Source: Pegoplata infirma
Taxonomy: Eukaryota; Arthropoda; Insecta; Diptera; Anthomyiidae
Reading direction: 5' to 3'
Assembly: GCA_963921195.1 (NCBI GenBank)
Contig: OY992537.1
Span: 206,050,581 to 206,114,580 of the forward strand
Length of the DNA stretch: 64,000 nt
Part shown: positions 55,056 to 64,000 of the stretch, one piece after another
How the letters are laid out: every line of letters starts with the position of its first letter
Numbering within the stretch: position 1 is the stretch's first letter
Position numbers and translations under genes: made by a program
Notes under the pieces: generated by a model
Seen by the model: the letters and a program-made list of their open reading frames with translations, nothing else
The model's database searches: none
What the model was told of the DNA's origin: nothing

Positions 55056-55601
55056 ATACCCTCCAACCACAGTATGGGGGTATACTCACTTTGTCATTCC
55101 GTGTGTAACGCATCGAAATATCGGTCTAGGACCCCATAAAGTATATATATTATTGATCAGTGATCCATTCTAAGACATTCTAGCGATGTCCGTCTGTCCG
55201 TCCGTCCGTCCGTCCGTCCGTCTGTGGAAGACACGATACAGTCCAAAGTAAAAGAGCTAGACTCCTGAAATTTGGCACGAATATGTCTTATGGTATTGGG
55301 CTGGTTAAGTTCGAACATGGGCACAATCGGTTCAGGGGGAAAAAAGTTTCCCTCTTAAGAACTAAAAAAACCTCTAAAAAAAATCCATTTTTTATAGGTT
55401 TTTCGTACTTTTGCTTAGCAAACGAAACATTGTTATGTCAAAAGAAGTTCAAAGTCTTGCAGTTGGATCCAGGAATGTTGTCTCCAACCGACTTTACCCC
55501 CCCCCCCCCAAAAAAAAAAGACGCCCCTGTTTTTTTTTTTTTTTTTTAAGTGTTGGAGGGTATAAAAGATTCGGCACAGCCGAATTTAACACTCTCACTT
55601 G
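55056..55601 (+). mobile_element. mini-me-like element, type B, complete reference copy
   Basis: The head ATACCCTCCAACCACAGTAT is followed by GTCATTCCGTGTGTAACGCA, (TA)n, GATCAGTGATCCATTCTAAG, GCGATGTCCGTCTGTCCG and (GTCY)n to about 55224. Next come the body AAAGAGCTAGACTCCTGAAA, a C9/A9/T18 run near 55500-55548, and the tail TATAAAAGATTCGGCACAGC...CTCTCACTTG. It abuts the previous mini-me pair. Confidence 0.82.
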
Positions 55602-55689
55602 TTTTTTTTCATATATCGGTCCAAAAAAAATCTAAAAAAAAAATTTTAATACTTTTCAATTTTTAAGCATTTTCTATATGCTGGACGAA

Positions 55690-56275
55690 CTTTCTGTCTT
55701 AGACTTACCCCAGTAAAATTTGATGCAGAAAATATTTGTAAAACATTTTAACCCTCTAACTGCCTTTTTTATAGACTTTTTTGTATTTCCTTTAAAAGAG
55801 GACAAAATTGACCCTTTAAAACGGGAGCTAGAGGGTTAATTTGGTCAAAGAAAAGAATCATCATAAATTTTTATAAAACACATCAGAACATCATTTTTAG
55901 CTCAAAAGTATATTTGCACTGATTTTTGTCGATATTTTTTAACACTGCATTGGTAAAAAAAAAACAAACATTGATAATTTATACTTAACCCTTTTTAAGC
56001 ACTTTGCGCATATCGCACAAACTTTGAACATTTGAAGACCCCTAGTGAAATTTTATGAGAAAAATATTTGTAGGACATTTTAACCCTCTAAATGGACGTT
56101 TTATAAGACTTCTGTGTTTAGTTTTTGAAAAAGGACTAAAATGACCCCTTAAAATGGCAGTTAGAGGGTTAAAATGTTCTAAGAAAAGAACCACCATAAA
56201 ATTTCACTGAAGACATCAAATCATATTTTGAAGCTGAGATGTGTTTTTATTAAAGTATTTTTGGCGTTTTCCGAA
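55690..56275. repeat. Two tandem copies of an inverted-repeat unit
   Basis: Each copy has TTTTAACCCTCTAA(C/A)TG, then a CAGTTAGAGGGTTAA-type mirror, flanked by AAAATTT(GATG)GAxAAAATATTTGTA and CATCATAAAATTT. Copies start near 55710 and 56045 (about 340-bp period). The small ORF at 56241 begins outside this symmetry and looks like chance. Confidence 0.7.
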
Positions 56276-56279
56276 CGCC

Positions 56280-58000
56280 TTTGAAAAAAAAATTAAAACT
56301 TCAGTGGGCTATAAAAAAGAAATGCGAACTGACTTTGCAAAACCCTTTGGTGATTTGGTCCACTTGATGATCTACTTTCATATGGCGTTGAAGGCATTGA
56401 GGCTCAATGCGATGACCCAAAATTTGATGCACAGTGTAATTATTGAGGATAGTATGATTGCCCCAATCATATACACATATATATAATCATATTATGAGCC
56501 CCTCCAATATGGTTGATTTGGTGTGCTGCAATCATGTTAAGACATGATTTTTTCTCTTTGCGTTATTTTGTTTTGAGTTAAGGCCTATAAATTGGAATTG
56601 CTCAGTCATATTTGTGATATCAGTCATATTTTTAACATTCTCATTGATTTCCTCTAGATCTAAACATCTCTGTTTTCGTATTTGCACTATCGGCATGTTC
56701 AAACCAGTTTTATAATATAATTTTTTTTTTACTTATCAGAAAAAATCTTTAAGTGAAATATTTAAATAAAAAAATTTCCAAAGCCTACTTTTAGTTGGCA
56801 ATTGATTTTAACTTATTGCTAGTTGCCTAGTTTTTTGTTTAGTTTTCCTGACAAATTTTCTTTTAAACTTCTTTTTATTAAATTTTGTATTTTTTTTTTT
56901 TTCACCATCTTCAAACCTACATTTGTCAGCCATTAGTTACGAAATTTGTTATTATGTAAAAGAAAACAAAACAGCGAACAACAAGAAGGAAAAGAAGAAA
57001 ACTTTTCTTTTTTTCTAAACCCATTTCAATCTTCTTACAATATTGTTTAAGAACAACGAAAAAGTTTTTTAACATTTTAAGCAAATTTTTTTTTTTTCAT
57101 TCTTTTCAGCCATATAACAACTAGAGTTTGGCATGTTTAACAGCATAAACTAAGCCTTTTCATTTGCAATATTTTGGCCACTTTTAAAAAGAATTTATTT
57201 TTACATTTTATCCTCGTTATGTTGTCTATTATTATTTTTTTTTTTTTATTTTTCATTGTTCAATCAAATTTGAATAGAATTCAGGTTTTTTCTTTCGGGA
57301 AACGGATGAAAAAAAGTCTAACAATAAATTTTTTTTCTTATAAATTTGTTAAATTTTTAGAAAATGTAAAAGAATAAGTTTAAAAAGAATAAGTTGTTTT
57401 CAGGTATTTTGAATGAAGTTGGGGTATGTGTTTTTCTTTAAACAAAATCTATGTATTAAGGGGCAAAAACTAAATTTAAAAATCTACTGAATACATCTAT
57501 ATTGTTTGTTAAATCAGAAATCTGATAGAAAATAAATATATTATTGAAATATACAGCATACCTTATCTATTTGTTAACTATTGATTTTAAAAATTTTCAT
57601 AGTATACTTTGCGTTAATTTTAACACACACTATAGTGGTGTACTTTAGGGAGGTCACTTTTTATTCAAGGCAAGTTCTATTTGGAGTTTTTTTAATGCCC
57701 CTTAGTGTGCAACAAAAAAAAAACATTCAAAATCAAGTGAGAATCTTAAACTGAAATGAAAAAAAATTTAAAAAAATATTGACTGGAAGGCTTTTGTTTT
57801 GGGAGGCGGATTGGCATCGGATGATGGGTGAGAACCACGAAATAAATGTTGACTTATTCATCTACTTTGATTTTCGCACTAATATTATACAATTTCATCT
57901 TTATTAAATAGTTTAATTCAAATTCTGTTTAATTTTTTTTTTTTTTAAATAAAAATTGTTTTATTTGACCTTCAAAGTATTACATTTTTAGTAGGTTTTT
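56280..58000. other. Unassigned AT-rich DNA
   Basis: The part near 56320-56520 is less AT-rich (GATGATCTACTTTCATATGG) with an open frame of 81 codons, but I recognise no domain and no splice context. The remainder is low-complexity A/T DNA. Confidence 0.5.
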
Positions 58001-58002
58001 TT

Positions 58003-58217
58003 TAGCTCGAGGTTATTATTTCCTTTACTAATTAAAACCATGATATTCTCATAGAATAATTTTCCAGAAATTTATTTTTCTGTTTTAAATTTATAAATGT
58101 TGGAAATTTTTGCAAATGACTTAATAGAAACAAGTCTAGCAGAAAAATAATTTTCTTGAAAATTATTTTATGAGAATATCATGATTTTAATTAATAAAAT
58201 GGCCTCGAGCTTGAATA
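58003..58217. repeat. Inverted repeat, about 215 bp
   Basis: AGCTCGAGG, AATTAAAACCATGATATTCT and CATAGAATAATTTTC are mirrored by ATTATTTTATGAGAATATCA, TGATTTTAATTAATAAAA and CCTCGAGCTT. It lies directly to the left of the satellite array. Confidence 0.75.
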
Positions 58218-58289
58218 AACCTCCTCTAAATAGTTATTTCTTTTTCTATAGGAAAAATGTCTCAGAATTTATGAATTTTTCCTAAAATT

Positions 58290-59619
58290 TTTCAGAATCT
58301 GAGACTTTTTCTATAAGAAAAATGTCTCAGAATCTGAGACTTTTTCTATAAGAAAAATGTCTCAGAATCTGAGACTTTTTCTATAAGAAAAATGTCTCAG
58401 AATCTGAGACTTTTTCTATAAGAAAAATGTCTCAGAATCTGAGACTTTTTCTATAAGAAAAATGTCTCAGAATCTGAGACTTTTTCTATAAGAAAAATGT
58501 CTCAGAATCTGAGACTTTTTCTATAAGAAAAATGTCTCAGAATCTGAGACTTTTTCTATAAGAAAAATGTCTCAGAATCTGAGACTTTTTCTATAAGAAA
58601 AATGTCTCAGAATCTGAGACTTTTTCTATAAGAAAAATGTCTCAGAATCTGAGACTTTTTCTATAAGAAAAATGTCTCAGAATCTGAGACTTTTTCTATA
58701 AGAAAAATGTCTCAGAATCTGAGACTTTTTCTATAAGAAAAATGTCTCAGAATCTGAGACTTTTTCTATAAGAAAAATGTCTCAGAATCTGAGACTTTTT
58801 CTATAAGAAAAATGTCTCAGAATCTGAGACTTTTTCTATAAGAAAAATGTCTCAGAATCTGAGACTTTTTCTATAAGAAAAATGTCTCAGAATCTGAGAC
58901 TTTTTCTATAAGAAAAATGTCTCAGAACCTGAGACTTTTTCTATAAGAAAATTGTCTCAGAACCTGAGACTTTTTCTATAAGAAAAATGTCTCAGAATCT
59001 GAGACTTTTTCTATAAGAAAAATGTCTCAGAATCTGAGACTTTTTCTATAAGAAAAATGTCTCAGAATCTGAGACTTTTTCTAAAAGAAAAATGTCTCAG
59101 AATCTGAGACCTTTTCTATAAGAAAAATGTCTCAGAATCTGAGACTTTTTCTATAAGAAAAATGTCTCAGAATCTGAGACTTTTTCTATAAGAAAAATGT
59201 CTCAGAATCTGAGACTTTTTCTATAAGAAAAATGTCTCAGAATCTGAGACTTTTTCTATAAGAAAAATGTCTCAGAATCTGAGACTTTTTCTATAAGAAA
59301 AATGTCTCAGAATCTGAGACTTTTTCTATAAGAAAAATGTCTCAGAATCTGAGACTTTTTCTATAAGAAAAATGTCTCAGAATCTGAGACTTTTTCTATA
59401 AGAAAAATGTCTCAGAATCTGAGACTTTTTCTATAAGAAAAATGTCTCAGAATCTGAGACTTTTTCTATAAGAAAAATGTCTCAGAATCTGAGACTTTTT
59501 CTATAAGAAAAATGTCTCAGAATCTGAGACTTTTTCTATAAGAAAAATGTCTCAGAATCTGAGACTTTTTCTATAAGAAAAATTTCTCAGAATCTGAGAC
59601 TTTTTCTATAGAAAAAATG
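58290..59619. repeat. 35-bp satellite, 38 monomers, each a double palindrome
   Basis: The array steps at exactly 35 bp from 58290 to the monomer starting at 59585. Each unit contains TCTCAGAATCTGAGA (7-bp arms around one base) and TTTTTCTATAAGAAAAA (7-bp arms around ATA), joined by ATG-type linkers. Most monomers are identical. Rare variants include TCTCAGAACCTGAGA in two adjacent units near 58920-58975. No spacer sequence is present and nothing is encoded. The left edge is sharp, while the right edge grades into degenerate units. Confidence 0.97.
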
Positions 59620-60970
59620 TCTTAGAATCTGACCCTTTTTGTATAGGAAAAATATCACAGAATCTGATACTTTTTCTATAGGAAAAATGTCTATGAATCT
59701 GAGACTTTTTCTATAGGAAAATGTCTCTGAATCTGAGACATTTACTATAGGAAAAATTTCTCTGAATTTGAGAATTTTTCTATAGCAAAAATGTCTCAGA
59801 ATCTCAGAAAAAATATCTCAGAATCTGAGATTTTTTCTATAAAAAAAATGTCTCAGAATCTGAGACTTTTTCTATGCAATAAATGTCTTAAAATCTATGA
59901 CTTTTTCTGTACAAAAATTTTCTCGAAGTCTGAAATTTTTCTATAAAAAAATGGCACATAATCTGCGACTTCTTTTATAGAAAAAAAATGTCATAGAATC
60001 TGCTACTTTTTCTGTAGAAAAAATAACTCTGAATCTTCTGTAGAAAAATGTCACAGAATCTGAAATATCTTGGAATCTGAGACATTTGTTCTATAGAAAA
60101 AGATCTGATTCTGAGACTTTGAGTCTGAGAGTCTGAGACATTTTTTTTCATAGAATAATTCTCAGATCCTGATATTTATTGCAATAGAAAATATTTTAGA
60201 TTCTGAGCCATTTTGTCTATAGAAAAAGTGTACAGATAGTGTATCAGATTCTGAGATTTTTTTGGGAAGAAAAAGTCTCATATGCTGAGACATTTTTTTA
60301 CAGAAAAAGTCTCAGCCCGGGTTAAAAAGTTTTTATATAATTATATATAATTTGATAAAATTATATCAAATTATATATAATTATATAAAATTATATATAG
60401 ATGTAAAATTTTTCAAAAAGGTGGATAAAATTTTATAACATTATATAACATTATATATAATTTGAAAAATTATATATAATTATATCCATAATTTGGTGGA
60501 TATAATTATAGAAAATCATATCAAATTATATATAATTTGATATAGTTTTATATAATTATATCCACCAAATCCTGGATATAATTATATATAATTTTATCAA
60601 ATTTTATATAATATTAAATAATTTTATACAATTTTTTGGAAAATTTTACCTCTATATAATTTTATATAATTATATGAAATTTGATATAATTTTATCAAAT
60701 TAGAAATAATTATATCCAAAACTTTTTTACTCGGGAGATTCTTTGAAATTTTTTTTTATTAAAAAAACTTTAAAATTCTGAGTAATTTTTTCTATAGAAA
60801 ACCTCTCAGTTTCTGGAACATTTGTTCCATATAATTACTGTCTGATCTGAGATATTTGTTCGATAGAAAAACTTTTAGATTCTGGGAACTTTTTTTGTAT
60901 AGAAATCATACAAAATTCTGATAATTTTTTTTATAGAAAAAGTCTCAAACTCACAATCAGAGACATTTTT
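59620..60970. repeat. Degenerate tail of the 35-bp satellite, interrupted by MITE M3
   Basis: TCAGAATCTGAGACTTTTTC-like units continue with growing divergence and variable spacing (35 to about 55 bp) to about 60310. They resume after M3 at 60736-60970 (TTCTATAGAAAAACTTTTAG and similar). Confidence 0.8.
60316..60735. mobile_element. CCCGAG-family MITE, copy M3
   Basis: CCCGGGTTAAAAAGTTTTTA at the left and AAAACTTTTTTACTCGGG at the right. AG flanks both sides (60314-60315, 60736-60737), joining the host string CTC-AG-ATTCT. The interior is almost pure ATATAATTATATAATTTG. Confidence 0.8.
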
Positions 60971-61120
60971 TGTTAAAAATTATTTTATTAGTTTCTTTTA
61001 ATAAAAATTTTATGAAAAATAAAAAATACCATCACTAAAGTCTTTATGCCTGAAAAGTTTGCATGAAGGAAGTGCTCCTCGTAAGCACACAAATAATACA
61101 ACAGTTTTAATGTCTAAATA

Positions 61121-61375
61121 CACTCAAAAAAATACGTTAGTAGATTTACTAATTTTTTTTTGCTAACGCTAGTTAGCTAACTTTTAGCAAATTTTTAGTT
61201 GCGATTAGCATGTTAGCAAAAAATTCTTGTAAACTTCATTTAGCACGTTAGCAATTTTAAACAAACTTTGAACTAATTTCTTTTGCTAATTTTGAAATTG
61301 AGTTGACAACATTTTTACAAGATTTTTTGCTAATATTAGCAAAATAAATGGTAATTTTTTTTTTATTTTCAGAAA
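61121..61375. repeat. CACTCAAAA MITE, left part
   Basis: CACTCAAAAAAATACGTTAG follows TA and is close to the left end of 24210-24792. The body has GTTAGCTAACTTTTAGC / GCTAACGCTAGTTAGC segments. The right terminus GAGTGTA is not found, so the copy is probably truncated. Confidence 0.6.
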
Positions 61376-61615
61376 ACTTAAAATAGCGCTATATCGGAAA
61401 CTAAGCCAGATAGAGCAAAATGGAGGCCATTTTGGTTCTCGAGCTCTCCATTGTATCGCCGGCCCTTTTCACATGTGTGGACCCTAATGGGCCCTAACTT
61501 TGGATCCAAAAAAGTTAGCATTCCCGAAAAATTTAAAATGCTCATATATCGGTAAATATTGCCGACACAACAAAAAGTCCAAAACCATTTTTGTAGCTCT
61601 AAACACATAGAACAA
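61376..61615. other. Unassigned, less AT-rich segment
   Basis: GGAGGCCATTTTGGTTCTCG, ATCGCCGGCCCTTTTCACAT and TGGGCCCTAACTTTGGATCC make this GC-richer than its surroundings. A minus-strand frame of 95 codons crosses it but shows no known motif and runs into the adjacent hairpin. Confidence 0.5.
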
Positions 61616-61686
61616 CTCAATTTTTTTTTGGAGTCATTTGACTCCTTGAAATCCGCAAAACTCAAATGACTCCAAAAAAAATTGAG
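61616..61686. repeat. Near-perfect 25-bp stem hairpin
   Basis: CTCAATTTTTTTTTGGAGTC with ATTTGA at 61616-61641 pairs with TCAAATGACTCCAAAAAAAA plus TTGAG at 61662-61686. The 20-base loop is 61642-61661. One extra T bulges on the left. The size fits a small MITE or a miRNA-like precursor, but no evidence of transcription can be read. Confidence 0.8.
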
Positions 61687-62129
61687 TCGATGGATATCCC
61701 CAATTTTTTAAATATTTAAGCCTTAGGATGTATTTAATAATCCATTGCTATAAAATAGTAAGATTTAATTTTTTTGTTTAATAAAATTTTCAAAAAATCG
61801 AAAACACTCATTTCAGGTACCCCCCAAAATGCATCGTAATTTTTGTATTTCATGTTTGAAAGTGTTACTGCCGTTATAAAAAGTAAAGATAATTTTTTCT
61901 CAGTATTATTGCAAGAAAGTTAAATAAAAAATATTTTGTTTTTTTTATTTCAACAAAATTTACATTTTTTTAAGTTTTTTCAAAATTTGGCCATTTTGGC
62001 TTTTTCTCGAAACATCGACCTTCTTGCGCCTCGGGTTAATTTAATCCGATTTAGCTCAAATTTTTACACAATTAATGTCACAAAAATCCGCTGTGCGTTC
62101 CTCGAAATTCCAAAAAAAAATAAAACAAA
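61687..62129. other. Unassigned AT-rich DNA
   Basis: No gene or paired termini were seen. The 77-codon frame at 61936 is Phe/Leu-rich and unlike any family I know. Confidence 0.5.
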
Positions 62130-62261
62130 AAACCACCCTAATGATTATATAGAATTATATAGAATTTGATGCGAAAAATGAGTCGATAAAACTATATAAA
62201 ATTTGATCAATGTTACTTGTGTTTTGAAAAATACAACTATATAAAAACTTTTTTACTCGGG
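62130..62261. repeat. CCCGAG-family MITE right end (M4, partial)
   Basis: Ends ATATAAAAACTTTTTTACTCGGG-like (62240-62261) after ATTATATAGAATTATATAG segments, as in M1 to M3. The left terminus is degraded (CCCTAATGATTATATAG at about 62134 is a candidate). Confidence 0.6.
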
Positions 62262-64000
62262 ACCGTTTTAAAACACCCCAGTTTTAGTGGAAATATGTGA
62301 AAATTTTTAGTTTCTACAGAATAAATTTTGACAGTTTCCAACACTACAATTCTATTTCCAGCAATCTCAAACTCATAATTTTTTATAAAAAACTCAAAAT
62401 TCTTTTACAATTTTTCGTAGAGATTGACCCAAGCTTTCATTTTAACTTAATTTCAGCCAAATCAGATAATTTTAACCCATGGCGATCTTCAATCAAAGTT
62501 AAGGGACATTTTTTAGTTACTTTAGTTTTCGTTTATCTCTTCTATTCTGCAAGTAACCTGGTTATGTGGCATACCAAATGAAAGGTTTTTGAAAAACCTA
62601 TCTAACTGAGTAAAAAACTGTAAAAAATACTAAAATTTTAATATATTTTTGTTAGTAACTCGAAAAATATCGTGTTTTTTGGACTGAAGATCGGAGGGGA
62701 CACTTTGCAGACTTCCCTATTTTAGTTATATCACTATTGTAGTTAATGAGTGATATGCTTTTTATATTTTCTTTAGGCTGCCCTTAAAAGTATGCTTTAA
62801 TAATTACAATTTCTATATTTATAAAAAAAAAACCTTTCTCCATTTGATCTACAAGTATGTATTTATAAACATCAAAAAAGTTTTAACTTTTTTTTTCTGT
62901 TCTAGACCGTCTCAAGTGTATTTAAAATGCACGTATTTACTTTTCGTTATTTAGCGACATTTGAAATCTTTGAAGTTTATATTCTTTTGAAAATCTTAAG
63001 TACTTAAAAGACTTTAAATCATACCAACCATAATAAACAAAGTTTTGTTTATACTTGTATATTTCAAGGTTAAATTGGCTTTTTAAAAGACATTTTATGT
63101 TAAAGAAGTTATGAAAAATTTTCTATAACAAATTTATAAAAATTTTCCAATCATACCACAATTTTTGTAACTTTATGTACGTTGTTTTTTGAAGAAAAAA
63201 ACGAAAAAATACTTTGCCTTTAGTCATCATATATTAAATCAAGCACAAAATATACAAGTTGGAAAATATTTTTCATAGGATGTGTAGTTATCCTATATTT
63301 TTAATGCATAATGTAATTTTCCTATAAAATATTTCTATTTTTCTGTGCACTTTTTATTATATTTTCTATTTTATTTTAGAAGGGGTTGCAAAGAAAATTG
63401 CTAGAAAATAACCTTTGGCTGTATTTTATTATAATCATTTTTGCATCAATGTGTTTTTTTGTGAAGGTTTTAGTTTTTTTTAAATCTCAATTTTAAGTTT
63501 GAAGGTCGTGTTTTATGGGTTTTTTGTATAAATTTTGTTTTTCTTGTTGATGTTGTGGTTAAACTCATAGGAAAATTGCTAATTTTCCACATATGAAAAT
63601 ATATATAGAAGCCACATAATAACTAAGTATAATAGAAGAAACCCCAATAAAAAAATATTTAATAAAATTTATTAAAATAAGGGGTTAGTAGATTTTGTTT
63701 TTCTCTAACTTTACGGACAAGGTTAGAATTTCAATTAGCTTAAGAGTATATAAAAAATCAATTTAGAAGAGAATTATTTGTTATATTATTTATATAATGC
63801 AATAGATATATAAACTTTTACTTAAAAAATATGCTTTTATAAATTAAAGCAGCCTTAAAGTATGTTACATTTACAGTTTTATTTTAACCCCAAAAAGTAG
63901 GCAACATTAAAGTACTTAAATCATATATCTGGCAAATATTCAAAACTATCGATCTGCAGTGTAATAACATAGCAGATAGCAAGTTTTGACTATTCGCCCT
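62262..64000. other. Unassigned AT-rich DNA to window end
   Basis: No gene was identified. The 94-codon frame at 62297-62581 shows no recognisable domain. CTTCGAT/TCGGAGGGGAC near 62690 is the only GC-richer patch. The stretch 63850-63915 shares CCTTAAAGTATG and GGCAACAT with 23990-24045. Confidence 0.5.

Noticed and set aside
58290..59619. CRISPR-like regular array
   Set aside because: Units are contiguous with no unique spacers, and no cas genes are present. The context is eukaryotic. It is a satellite.
62297..62581. 94-codon ORF
   Set aside because: No known domain, no codon-bias contrast with the surroundings, and no repeat or splice context. Treated as chance.

Overview
The window looks like transposon-rich, very AT-rich nuclear DNA of a fly (Diptera, probably a calyptrate such as a blowfly or muscid). 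The reasons are a dense set of mini-me-like repeats with (GTCY)n next to (TA)n, many terminal-inverted-repeat elements, a Helitron, and two non-LTR retrotransposon fragments. The taxon is an inference. I see no convincing host exon, tRNA, rRNA, bacterial operon or CRISPR array. The window is probably intergenic or deep intronic.

Layout. 1-5 kb: AT-rich DNA, then a hAT element (2359-3702) with a perfect 8-bp target duplication and a broken transposase C-terminus. 5-8.7 kb: inverted-repeat MITEs and a degraded antisense RT gene split by a MITE. 8.7-12.7 kb: a large foldback containing smaller palindromes, a mini-me element and a hAT MITE. 14.5-15.7 kb: GTCGACTTTTT-type repeats. 15.95-22.0 kb: a nest of mini-me, hAT, Helitron, then a Harbinger-like MITE and a 5'-truncated non-LTR retrotransposon. 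That retrotransposon carries the only large intact ORF (RT, RNase H, zinc knuckle). 24-32.4 kb: foldbacks and three more hAT elements. 34.6-47.3 kb: three elements with Transib-like ends (CAC termini, 5-bp CNNNG duplications), two of them with remnants of one shared ORF. 47.9-55.6 kb: mini-me copies invaded by large palindromes. 58.29-59.62 kb: 38 monomers of a 35-bp satellite, each monomer made of two short palindromes, followed by a decaying tail. 61-64 kb: AT-rich DNA with one strong hairpin.

The elements do not form a pathway. The organising theme is insertion history. mini-me copies repeatedly serve as landing sites for hAT, Transib-like and foldback elements, and duplicated target sites can be read directly for many insertions, so relative ages can be worked out. 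Most mobile-element calls rest on termini and target duplications seen in the sequence. Superfamily names follow established signatures and were not checked against a database.
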